A DNA stretch of 64,000 bases. It comes from Psettodes erumei (taxonomy: Eukaryota; Chordata; Actinopteri; Pleuronectiformes; Psettodidae). Under the pieces are notes generated by a model. The model was not told where the DNA came from, did no database searches, and saw nothing but the letters and a program-made list of their open reading frames with translations. The stretch lies in contig JAFBJZ010000915.1 in the NCBI GenBank assembly GCA_016785225.1, positions 1,054,001 through 1,118,000 of the forward strand, written 5' to 3'. Numbering within the stretch: position 1 is the stretch's first letter; every line of letters begins with the position of its first letter. Positions 14,430 through 25,118 of the stretch are shown here, piece by piece. A program made the position numbers and the translations under genes.

Positions 14430-14556
14430 CTGGGTTACGTCATGACGTAAGGAGTGGGCGGGAGGGCGGACGGCGGGGCATACGGCAGTTGGAGGTGGGG
14501 TGCGGGCGCCGCTCACCGAACGCTTGTTTCAGCCTCAACAGTTTGCCATCACCCGT
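14430..14556 (+). promoter_or_regulatory. tmcc1: CpG-rich promoter and putative non-coding exon 1 of tmcc1
   Basis: Within generally AT-rich DNA this block is rich in G, C and CpG. It contains a CRE palindrome (14435-14450) and GGGCGG boxes at 14456-14461 and 14464-14469. About 100 bp later there is a strong splice donor, GTAAGT at 14557-14562, on the + strand. No long frame opens here. The picture fits a TATA-less housekeeping promoter with a short non-coding first exon ending at 14556. Such an exon would splice to the first coding exon of tmcc1 (acceptor at 24186-24187). Assignment to tmcc1 rests on strand and proximity only. Confidence 0.5.
14435..14450. promoter_or_regulatory. Palindromic CRE/bZIP-type site
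   Basis: The sequence TTACGTCATGACGTAA is a perfect 16-bp palindrome. It contains two overlapping TGACGTAA/TTACGTCA half-elements of the CREB/ATF and PAR-bZIP type. It lies directly upstream of two GC boxes in the CpG-rich block, which is where a proximal promoter element would be expected. Factor identity is inference. Confidence 0.6.
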
Positions 14557-15555
14557 GTAAGTGTGTGATATGTATTTAGTTTAGTTTTTTGAGGAGTGGG
14601 ATTGTTTTACCGCCCGTTTGTGCGTGTGCGTGACGCGTGACGCGTTTGTGTGCCGTTAGGAAAAGCTGTTAAGAGTGTCGATGTAGGTATTTCATCGATG
14701 ACACAGTAACGGGACTGTCAACCTGAGTCCGTCGCTGCTGCTCACCCACAACAACACTGACTGGCATTGTACCAAACATTTCAGCAGCTTTTTGTAGCTT
14801 TGTAAATATCGCTTCGTGTCATTTCATAACACGCACCGAGGCTCGTCGCCTACTACTTATTTTCCATACAACTTCAACTACGTTGTGTGTTATTCAAGAG
14901 GGAAATTTTACCTTTCGTAACATTGCTATATTTAATCCCCTGCTGTGTCACAGTATTCATATGTGGGCTTTTTTCCCACAAGATATTGTGAAACAGTGTG
15001 TAGCAGATTAGTGTCATTACCAGTAAGTTATACAAGGAAATAACAACAAACAGTAAAGACAGATTAAATTATTGGCATCTGGGAATTTGCTGTCACATTA
15101 TCTTCAAGTTTTATGACTTTTCCAGCTTGGTAGGGAGCAGAAAAATAGTTATATGTAGGAGTTTGTTTCCAGTTAATTCGTGAGACATTTTTTTTATTTA
15201 CTATGATGCTGTCATATTGATGTATTATGATTAGCCACGGCCCCTGGCAGTCTGTTGCAACCCACGGAAGTTTTAATAAACCCTCAGTAGGCTTTGTTTT
15301 AGTCTCAACTGGCTAATGCAATCTTAAGGGATAAAGACATTTCATGGTCTGGAAAGAAGGGCAGTCTGCAGCCCCATTACATCTGATGTCTAGTATTCTT
15401 TGCAGAGAAGCATTTCTTTCCTGCAACCCTCCATTATCAGTGTCTGGGAGAGAGACAGAGATACAGTAGGCAGGGAGACACAGAGAGTATAGTGTACCAA
15501 GGAAGCATTTAGGGGATTACAGTTTTCATTTCACTTTTTCTCTTCTTTGTTGAAG

Positions 15556-15636
15556 ACCCGTGAGCCTGATGTAGCAGGTTGTCATCTCCCCTGCAATGAA
15601 GGAGAACTGCTTCACCGTCACGACTATGAACTGAAG
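15556..15636 (+). other. Weak candidate for an additional 5' UTR exon
   Basis: A good pyrimidine-rich acceptor ends at 15555 (TTTTTCTCTTCTTTGTTGAAG). The stretch ends at a weaker donor, GTTTGT at 15637. The 81 bp between contain a 12-codon upstream ORF only. Position between the promoter and the first coding exon is the main reason to mention it. It may be chance. Confidence 0.2.
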
Positions 15637-15900
15637 GTTTGTTTTCATCCTCTTGTCTGACTCATCCGCTCTGATAACTGCTCCCATCTCTTATCCCTTA
15701 CTGTTTTCCCCCACTGCCATGTGCAGTAGATACTCATATAAAGAGGTGCAGGGGTCTGGTGTGACATGAGACAGTATATCCTACTATCTGTTCAGCATAC
15801 ACTGCTAAGTGGCTGAGAGCTTGGCTGCCCCTTCAGGGCACTGCTAACGCAGCCATTCATGTCTCACGCCGATGGTCAGACCACCGTGATGACGCTACCC

Positions 15901-15957
15901 TCCTCCTCCTCCTCCTCCTCCTCCTCCTCCTCCTCCTCCTCCTTCTCCTCTTCCTCC
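15901..15957. repeat. (TCC)n trinucleotide microsatellite
   Basis: Fourteen perfect TCC units (15901-15942) are followed by an interrupted TTC/TCC tail. The complementary strand reads as a long Glu-rich frame, which is a repeat artefact rather than a protein. Confidence 0.95.
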
Positions 15958-17606
15958 TGCACTCTCCCGCTGCACTCACATTGTGCGTTCTCTGTTGGGA
16001 GCTGAGCTAAGCATTGAGTGTCTTTGCATGAGTGTAATGTGTTTGTGTGTGTGATAATGTATGTGTGTTTCCATGCACGACGCTTGCAAACTCTGTACTT
16101 TACGAAAATGGGCATGCCTCCTCATCTGATTTGAGCTCAGCTTAACATTACACTTCAGCATCGGATGTGGGAAAGATGTGCTTATCTTAGATCAGATCAC
16201 AAGCTGAACGCCACTTGCTGCATGCTCTCCTGGCTGTCACTGGCACTGATTAATTGGCTGTGTGGACAGGAAGCCTGCATTTCTCACAAGAAAGCTGCAG
16301 ACACTGGATTAGAGAGATGAAGACATGAAGTTGCTTCTAGTTAAAGTTATACATATGGTTTTATTTTGAATTTTTTATTTCATACATTTTCATTTGTTTT
16401 TATGATCAGAGTGAACCTCTTGCATAAACAACACTGTTTGTGATCTTTGTTGAAATAAGTTACACTTGCTCAGGGTGGTCTGATTTCTTCCTAAATTGGC
16501 CTCTTAATTGCACATGCAGGTGTGACAGTGACTGTATTTCTTTATAGGAATGTGTTGTGACAGACTCCTTGTCTCCAGGATGTATCAGACTATTCATCCA
16601 GTGTGTGCCATGCAAAGGCTAAAGCCCCCTGTAACTCATAGGGTAAATGCTATGGAAGCTGGATGAATAGATGCTTTATGTGATGTTACAAAATATTTTG
16701 CTCCATTTTTTTCCAGTTTTCTCTTTGCTACCGTGTAGTACTCGGTTGCTCACCTCTGCAGTGGGTATGTTGCACTGTGGATGTCACATATTTCAGGTTC
16801 TTAACAGTAGTACCCCCGGCTTGGTTGTGCATTCCAGAAAACATAATTGGCAGTGTTTGAGAGTGGGAAGGCAGTGAGGGATTGTATGTCGGGCACATAT
16901 ACCTTTACCGAAGAATTTTGATACTTGACTGAGAAAGGCCCAAAAAATTTTTGCTGCCCACTAGAAGTAGATGCCCCATCATCTAATCTAATGCTGGTTT
17001 TGTGTAGTTGCGGTTTGTAGCTTGTAGTGAGTTTCTCTGTCCTTTTTCCTCACCTTCTTCCTCTTCCACCAGGACTTTGCTGTTAAAAACCCACACATTA
17101 CATGGGTTAGGGGTTTATGGGTCGCACACTTCACGGACTGACTGATCGTTCTTTATCACTGCTGCGGTCAGGCGCTCATCAGAACTCAAGTACGAGTAAG
17201 AAGTTTGTCTGTATCGTCCTTGCAATTCATGCTGTAGCTGTGGACAGACTGGGTTTTCTCTTCACCAGTAGGGCTGACTCCCACACATCCAGAATGAAGG
17301 TGAAATTCCTCCATAAAGGCTGTGGTCTCTGGTGGCAACGAGCTGCCTGCTTCCCTCCGATCCCTTCCTGTTTAAAGACCGAGGCGGTAAAGACACAGGG
17401 GTCACAGAGCGTCACACGAGTTTGCACTTTAAAATGCGACTGAGGTCCAGGTTCAAGTAAGCCCAGTAACTTTTTTTAGTGGAAGATTCCCTCTCTGTGT
17501 TTCTCTGGACAGTGTTTCCCTGTTAGGTAGCAAAATCCCTGTGAGTTTAACATGTTGGTCTCATGTCTGTACCCTCAGCCATGTTGAATAAAAGTCACGA
17601 CAGCCG

Positions 17607-17641
17607 TCGAATCTTACTAGGTCGGACCTAGTAAGATTCGA
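17607..17641. repeat. Perfect 35-bp palindrome with 1-nt centre
   Basis: The left arm TCGAATCTTACTAGGTC is followed by a single G and then its exact reverse complement, giving 17-bp arms with no mismatch. Flanking bases do not continue the symmetry. It is not a simple-sequence tract and does not sit next to an evident transposon end. Origin is unknown: a fold-back duplication, a remnant of a mobile-element tip, or an assembly error. Confidence 0.95.
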
Positions 17642-19010
17642 GAGTCACTTTCAGCATGGCACAAGTGTGAATTGAATGTGGTGAGAATGCAGAGAGAGAG
17701 AGAGAGATTAGTTTCATGTCTTCACAATCTTTTAACATCGTAAAATAAAATAAAGATGGTAATCATTTTAATCTTATGCGATTAGAGATGGAGCGGTTAG
17801 GAAAATCAGTTTTAGTGTTCATGTGGGTGCCTGACTGTTATTTTAAAACAGACGTGAAAACTGTGAAGCTGTCCTTTAAAATCACTTTCATGAAGGGATT
17901 ACTGATTACCACACTATTCGACCATGATTATATTATGCAGACATTGTCTTCTGTACAGAGCTGCATCGAATTGATCGCCCTTTCTGTTCAGTCTGTTTAC
18001 GCCTTCTCGTCTTATGATGTTGGAGTTTAGAAGAGTGGATATTGAGGTCCTGGAGGTCAGGAGGGGGAATATTAGATTTCAACTTAAATGTCCTAGATGG
18101 CGGACTTGATGTTGTTGACCAGCAGCCTACGTGCTGAGCCCCACTATCCCATCGAGTGAGCAAGAGGGGCTTCTGGTTATCTGACCCCAGAGATCTGACA
18201 GAGGAGTTATTTAAATGCGGATGATTTATATCTGACTGAGCGTAAAGTTGTTCTCCCCTCCTGGCACCGCAGAGATCCAGATGCCCCTTTGACCTCGTAA
18301 CCTGGCAGTTTCCTCTCCTCAACCGCACAAAGTGTGTGCTGACCCTGACACAAATTCCCTTTCCCATTCCTTACGGCCGTGCACCTTGAACACAATCTCT
18401 GGTATGAGATTTCAGCTGGTGAGTAGGTGGTTTCCAGTCTGCTGACAGTTGATGATGCGCTGCCCGAGCGGGTGGAATATGAGCTATGTTGAAGCCTGGC
18501 CACTGTTTAACACCCGTCAGGCTAGTAAGTGAAGGCCACTGTACGGGGCTTGAAATGTATTACATACTCACACTGGGAACCCTTCTTTGAGAACATCTGC
18601 CTTACGCGTAAATAAAGACAATCACATCCTTTCACACTTTCCATCCGGTTGGACACATAAGGTCGAGTGTTGTCGTAGTTGTAGTCAACAGCGACCATTG
18701 TCAGCTCCGTGCACTAGGTGAATTATTCATTGGGACACTTGCTGTGTTGTTCTTGACCACAGATGCCAAGGTGTGACTTGAACAAGGCTTCCCCATTCAA
18801 CGTATGGACTCAGCACAAGCTTACATCCGTCACAACCGGTCTCCATTTATGTTTTGCGTCACTGCCCATCTGTACATCCTACACTCAGAGCCCTGTACAA
18901 TCCTGTAAGTCTCTCTGTAACCTTGTTTTTGCAGCTCCTCACTGACTGTTAGGGAGTTTTGGGTGACTCAGACTTGTTTCACACCCAAGACAGCACCTGC
19001 TCTTCCCTTT

Positions 19011-19047
19011 TGTGTGTGTGTGTGTGTGTGTGAGTGTGTGTGTGTGT
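19011..19047. repeat. (TG)n microsatellite, one interruption
   Basis: TG repeats broken once by GAG near 19032. Confidence 0.95.
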
Positions 19048-19834
19048 CGAGTATACGTGTGCACATGCATCTTTTATTAGTTTTTTTTATGATCGTAACA
19101 TTTCTATTTTTATGTTTTTCTCAGCAGTATGATTGGGGGGAGGTAACAAGGGAGCTAGTCACAGATGGTCTCCTGTTGCTTAAAAGATGAAATAAAATCA
19201 GAACTATTAGGTAAGGCAGACTACCACATCTTTACCTTTGGCACCACACATTTAAGAGGAAAAATATTTTGTAATGACGTGTATACATGTCAGTTTTATG
19301 AAGATACCAGGCGAGAAGCAATCTCCAATCATAGTCTTTGTCAGCTTTAAAAGCGGACAACATCTTCCATTCTTTAACTCTTGCGAACAGGTGTCAGTAA
19401 GCAAACACAGATGTGTGTGTGTTTTTCAGTGCGTGCATGTATATGAGTAAATGATTGTGTGTCTTCTGGTTTATCCTGTTCCTGGAAAGCTGAGCGCTAC
19501 TTTGGCAGCAGGGGCCTCCCTGTGGGTTTCATCTTGCACAATAGGGCGTTGTGCCTGCCTCTGTCAGGGAACTACCTGCCATTCACCTTCTCATTCAGAT
19601 GAAATCTCCGCTGAGCGCCGGGACTGAACCCGACACGGCGTGGGCCGCTGGATGCCTTTGATCCAGTCTGGCCTCTTTCGCTCCCTCAGTAACCTTCTGT
19701 CTGAGTCTTCTCACTCACTCCGTCTGACACAAAGAGTTTTGTTTCTTTTCACACTTTCTGCAGCATGCTGAAGTCATCTCCTGCACTGTCAGGACTGATA
19801 CAACTGTGCTATTCTCTGCCTCCCTATCGCACAG

Positions 19835-19859
19835 ACACACACACACACACACACACACA
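19835..19859. repeat. (AC)n microsatellite
   Basis: Uninterrupted AC repeats. Further imperfect CA stretches follow at 19960-19980 and 20058-20104. Confidence 0.95.
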
Positions 19860-22800
19860 TAAATACAATAACGATTGTTCCTGTTTCCTGCCTATGCTGT
19901 CATTATGCAGCTGTTGAATGAGATATGGTCTATTTTCCACTGGTCAAAGACCGTGCACACATACAAACACACACACGTATGTGCACATATACACATTTCC
20001 GCAGAATATAATTCCTGCTATCTCTCTTTCCGTTTCTCTCCATTTCTGATACAAAGACACACACACATTCATGCATGCGGCCACACACACACATACACAC
20101 ATCGCTGCCAGAACTCTCTGGCCTAATTCCCCTCTTATTGATGTGTGTCTGTCAGTGAAAGAGGCGCAGCACAAAGAGCAGCGATGGGCCTGTGTGTGAC
20201 TCAGAGGGAACAAAGAGCGGCCTATTCCACGCCAGCTCTCAGACCCTTCTGGAAACACAGCATGGGCTTGTTTTAAGCTATGGCCATATTTTGAATTAAG
20301 CGACTGTATGTTCAGCAATGAACAACATGGCTGCTTCAGTGTCAAAGTGCACACACCAGATTGTCCCCCACTTGTGTTGGTCATGCCCAGTTTGCAACTT
20401 TTTTTGTAAGGAAGTAGAATTAAATAGAACAGTCAAGCAGAAACAGTGCTCGGGTCATTGTGCACATATTTAGTTTTGAACTACTGTAACTACTATTTGC
20501 ATGTAAACACTATGATACTTGGCACAGTGCGGATATGTAATTTATGTTTATGATGCTAAATTGCAGACTGCCTGCCTTATTGCTTAGCTATTTGAGCTGT
20601 CACCTTCACATTTGTAACTTTGGGGCTTAATCTCCTTTTAAATAATCACATTTGACAGTGTTCCTTGTTCAGTAATGATAATGGATGTGATTTTTAGAAC
20701 ATAGCGTGCCACATCTTCATCAGTATAACCTTTCTGCCTGAATGAACCTGCAGCTGCTTTACATCCAGAGAGCTAAAGTGAACATTTAAGAGCTGTGATA
20801 GCGTAATTTATCGTTGAACAGTAGCACATGTTTATTTGAAACGAATAAGAAGAATACTATTTCGTATTTATCTTAATCCCCCTTTAGATTTATTATGCAG
20901 AATCTTGGATCTGACATATAATTTGCATTCTTCTCTCTGTCTCTACAATAACAAATTGTGAATGTGTGAGTTGTGTTTTTTTCCAGTCTGCCAGTGTCAG
21001 GGCTCTGCTGAGCTTTCACCATCTCTCTAGTTTAGCCGGCCAGAGACAATGACAGCAGGCCTAGACGACTGGCAGCTCAGCTAAAAGGAATGCGCTGCAG
21101 AGTTAGGGACAAGGAGTCACAAGGTATTTATACAGAGATTATGAGTGAAGGTTGCACGGTTCCAGAGAGGCCATTGTCCATGTGGTCATTTGTCATTCAC
21201 CTTTGACTTAATTGGGAAATTTCTGAAAACTTTGCCGACTCAGAGGCTGCTGACCCCAGCTGTTACTGACACCTGTTCATCACTGATGCTCACTGTCTGT
21301 CCTAGTGTATTTAAATAGGCCTTAACACTTCATTGCTAGCGCCTTTTGTAAGGTTGATCTGAAGAGCAAGTGATGAAACTATTACCTATATATTTTTCAG
21401 ATTTTTAGAAAAACTGTCCTGATTTAGATACAGGATTGCACATGCATTCTCAGATGTGCAGTCATTTGCTGTAATATGTTGGTAGGTACACTGTACTGCT
21501 TGGTCAGCGCAGGACAGTCATCATCCAAAGACCCATCTGGTGTTTGTTCTTTTGCATTGTCACCTCATCAAGGTGGAACGACAAGCCTTGCTTGAATTGA
21601 ACAGAGATGCAGGAGCTTTTGCACGTGCACAAGCATCCACAGTCTGACAATGAAGCTCTGTCCTTGAAAGGCTCCTGAAAGAGGATTTAGTTTGAATATA
21701 AAACCATAGGCAATCAAGAAAACATCCAATCCAGTGCTGGGATCAGCCTGGGGATGAAGGAGGGGATTTAGAGACACAGAGGGAGGGATGGGCACCAGGG
21801 TCGGGACAGGGCCACAGGTTCAACTTCAGCTTCAGGGCGGGATTAAGTTAGGTTTACCCCCACCAGCTCCAAAACAGCAGCACAGTGAATTGTCATCATA
21901 TCATTCACACTTCACTGTGACTACCAAAATATACCACTTACCAAAACTGTTTCAGTGTGAGGGTGTGTTTGTATGCTTGTATTATCAAGCATGCATGTAG
22001 AATATATATTCATAAATTGCATATATCTGCAAGCAAGAGCCTTTCAGTTTGTACTTATTGGGGTAATAAAACACAAAACAGAAAGATTGTACTGTACAGA
22101 TTGTACTGGTGAAATTATTCTAAAAACCAATTCACATTTACGTAGGCACAATGACTAAACTAAAATTAGATTCAGAAAGTGAATAAACAAATGCCTTTTC
22201 ATGATGAATAATAAAATCCATTTGTGCATTGTGTTGAATGTTACAGTCATTTAAAATTCTTATCAAATATTAATTATTTATTTATATGTTGTCAGGTACT
22301 GGAAACAAGCAGATGAGAAATAAGTAGTTGAGTATGTGCAACACAACTGTGTATTGTATGTTACCATCATGATGTATTTCCAGTGAATGTTGATTAAAAT
22401 AAATGGAATGATTGCCCCGCTGTAATCAGTAAAAACACCCAGCTGAAGCCGTGTTATTATTAGAATGAAAGGTGCTGCCTAACGATTGACAGCATAGCCA
22501 GCTTGCAGGTGACGAAAGCTAACCTGTGCAACACCTGCTCTCTCTCTCTCTCACTCACTCCAGCAGGCAACATTCGCATTTATTATTAACACACAACCTG
22601 GGGTTTGGGCACATCAGTATCTGCCGGCCCGAATCTGCTTGTGGAACAGAAAAGATTAGACCAGATCAGACTTAAGATCAGCTGGGGTAGAAAGTAAAAG
22701 CTGCTGTGAGTGTGTTTGCGCGCCTTTTCTTGTGCACTATGTTCCTTCATTCTTCTGTCTCTGGACCTTGTGTAAAACTGAGCAGCTGACTGTATTCATT

Positions 22801-24187
22801 GTGACGTGAATCAATCCTTTTGCAGCTTCATTTGCATGGAATACATCCATGCGGTCCCGAGCAGCGTATGTGTGCGAGCGTGCCTGTCTGCCCAACTTTG
22901 TGTTACTGTTCGTGACCTGTCAGTGCAGCTGAAGGAATATAGTTTGAATGTAACTGTTCCTCCCCAGGCTCTGAATGTTCCTGCCTCGCTTGTTTTGCTG
23001 CCCTCAGTGGGATCAGCTATTGATGCTGCAGGGAGGTTCAGGTTGACTGCCTGCCCGTCTGTGGGTCCGTCTCTGAGGTGATCACTTTTCCACCAATACG
23101 GTTCCTTCTGGAGGAGGACAGTGTATGTTTTATCAGGTGTCTACTCTGTTGATTTTGTCACTGACATAAATTCACCCCGGCAGTTTGCAAGGCCGCAGGA
23201 GGCGGTCGTCGTGCACTGTGATCTGTGTTTGTGACAGTGCGCTGCATGTTGTTTCTAGTGTGGAAACCCTTGGCTCTCAGTGCTGCCACAGGATAAGGAA
23301 GGGGAGGCCTTTGGGGATACTAAATGAGCTCCTGAAGGAACACAAACACACAAAGTTTTGTCACACAGTATCACAGCATGTTCTGTTCAATATTCCCGGT
23401 GCGTTCACAGTACACGGTGAAAATGATTATTGATTGCAGTGAGAGTGAGATGTAAAATGGTTTGAGTGTCTTGAGGTCAGTGAGGACATTGAGATTTGAG
23501 GTTTTAAATCTTAAAAAGGATTCTTTGTTTTTCTTTTTCTGGTCTCCCTCCTCTATCCACCTCCTTCTCAGGTAATCCAAAAGACTACACTAGACTGGCA
23601 GTTGGGCTGATGGTAGGTGGGTTTTCTTTTTCCAAATTGAGTCCTTGTCTCCTTCCCTGTCTTATTCCTCTCTTTTTTTCTACATCCTTTTCTTCTGCCT
23701 CCTGTGTCTTTCTGGCTACAATCCCCTCCAGGCTTTTGTTAATTTTCTCATCCTGTGTGTTCGCACACATTTATGTTTATGTTTACATTCATTTATGCTT
23801 CATTTTGTGATCTGTGCATCACGCAAGTGTCCTGGATCCAGCTTGTTTTCCTTTCTTACTTGTATTTCTCCCCAAATGCTTGCCTGTTTGAATTTTGAAT
23901 GATTCAGTGAACTGGCCAACCGTCACTGATGCAGCCTAGGACCATCTTCATCATCTTCACTGATGATGGTGACTTTCTCCCATATTCTTTTAAAATTACA
24001 ATTGCAAAGTTATTTATTCCAATGGTACTTCAGTGCAGACTAATGCTTGCCAACTGATTACTATGCATTCACACTTTCTGCCATTTGCATGAAATTTCAA
24101 AGATGCAAATGGTCTTGTGTATGCATATCACTGGATCTAGGCAACATTGCAGCCTGTTATAATCCATCTCCTCTCTCTCTGTACTAG

Positions 24188-24431
24188 ACCTGCATGACTA
24201 CTTGTTCCTGAATCAAAGATGCATGATCCCTCTTTGGATTCATCCCTCTGACCGCCACTGAGCCGATCGAACCCTCCATCATACAGTCCCATCTCCACTT
24301 CCACTGTACTCTACTGTATTCTTGCCTTTTCTTCGCCACAGTCACAGCCGTGTGGTGACCCTCTGCATGTCTAACAGACAGAGGGATGTGTTGGCACACT
24401 GTATCATAGGACAATTCCAACCCTGCGATTC
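24188..24431 (+). promoter_or_regulatory. tmcc1: 5' UTR part of tmcc1 coding exon 1, with upstream ORFs
   Basis: A pyrimidine-rich acceptor (CTCTCTCTCTGTACTAG, ending at 24187) marks the likely exon start. The 244-bp leader contains several ATGs: short ORFs at 24194 and 24220, one at 24386, and a 22-codon ORF at 24367 whose TGA (24433-24435) overlaps the main ATG as ATGA. An in-frame stop (TAA at 24372-24374) precedes the main ATG, so 24432 is the first Met of the coding frame. Confidence 0.55.
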
Positions 24432-25118
24432 ATGAAAGATCAGCAGGGCCACATGCAGCAGGGAGACAACAGTCAAAGGGAGCCACAGGGGGTGGGTCCC
24501 AGTTCAAGTCCTGGACCTAGAGGAGAGGCAGGGGGATCACAAAGCCCAGGGTTGAAGAGGGCCTCATCCCAGTCAGAGCACCCCTCATTCAGTAAGATGA
24601 GCCAGAGCGCCAGGGAGAGCATGGGGGTTATTGGCCAGGGACTGAAACAGCTGTTCCAGCAGCAGCGTAAACGACTCTCCCTCTCTCGTCCTACCATCAC
24701 CTCCTCGTCTTCCTCCTCGTCTTCCTCTGTAGTATCAGCAGGTGACACCTTCCCCTCTGCCCCTGAGGGTGCCTTGGGTTCCTGCTGTCCTGACTCTGAC
24801 CGCCTCTCTGCTCCTGTGGTTCCCTCTGCAGCTGGCCAGGGCTCAGCGGCTGCAGGCATGATGAGGCGTGGGACCAGCCTGCAAAGCCGCCGCAGTAAAG
24901 GGTCCGGGTCGGGATCGGTGAGCGGAGACCGCGTTCCTCTCCTGAGAGGTAGCCCCCAGGCCCCACGCCGCCGTAATACCAATGATTTACAGCAGCATGC
25001 CAGCCGCCCGCGCTCCTCTTCCACCACCGACACCACGCCCAGTAGCCCCGCCCCTGGGCACACTGGCAGTGATGTGGTGCTGTCATCAGGGTACCAGTCC
25101 ACGGAGGAGACAGACAGG
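24432..25118 (+). CDS. tmcc1: tmcc1 coding exon 1 (long isoform N-terminus)
   Basis: This exon encodes residues 1-229 and ends in phase 0 at a GTAAGT donor (25119). It is Ser/Arg/Pro-rich and predicted disordered. Blocks shared with human TMCC1 are SKM..(A)..VIGQGLK.LF (54-75), RRGTSLQSRR (145-154) and RPRSSSTTD (192-200). A run of nine Ser codons (24702-24728) and Gln-rich QQQRKR follow the conserved helix. The ATG at 24432 has a poor context (T at -3), but no earlier in-frame Met exists after the TAA at 24372. Internal Met8 and Met56 are possible starts. The opposite strand also has a long open frame here; it is a composition shadow. Confidence 0.9.

Larger units (their letters stand above)
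14557..24187 (+). other. tmcc1: Putative 5' UTR intron of tmcc1
   Basis: If the CpG-rich block is the tmcc1 promoter, this is its first intron. It contains no convincing coding exon. Visible content is a (TCC)n tract at 15901-15957, a perfect 35-bp palindrome at 17607-17641, a GA run at 17691-17707, TG at 19011-19047, CA at 19835-19859 and imperfect CA near 20058-20104. One weak non-coding exon candidate lies at 15556-15636. Confidence 0.4.

Noticed and set aside
15876..16115. Glu-rich frame on the - strand
   Set aside because: It is the reverse strand of the (TCC)n microsatellite.
24473..25102. Long open frame on the - strand opposite tmcc1 coding exon 1
   Set aside because: The + strand carries a clear TMCC1 exon with conserved motifs and a splice donor. 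The antisense frame has no known domain and follows from the exon's composition.
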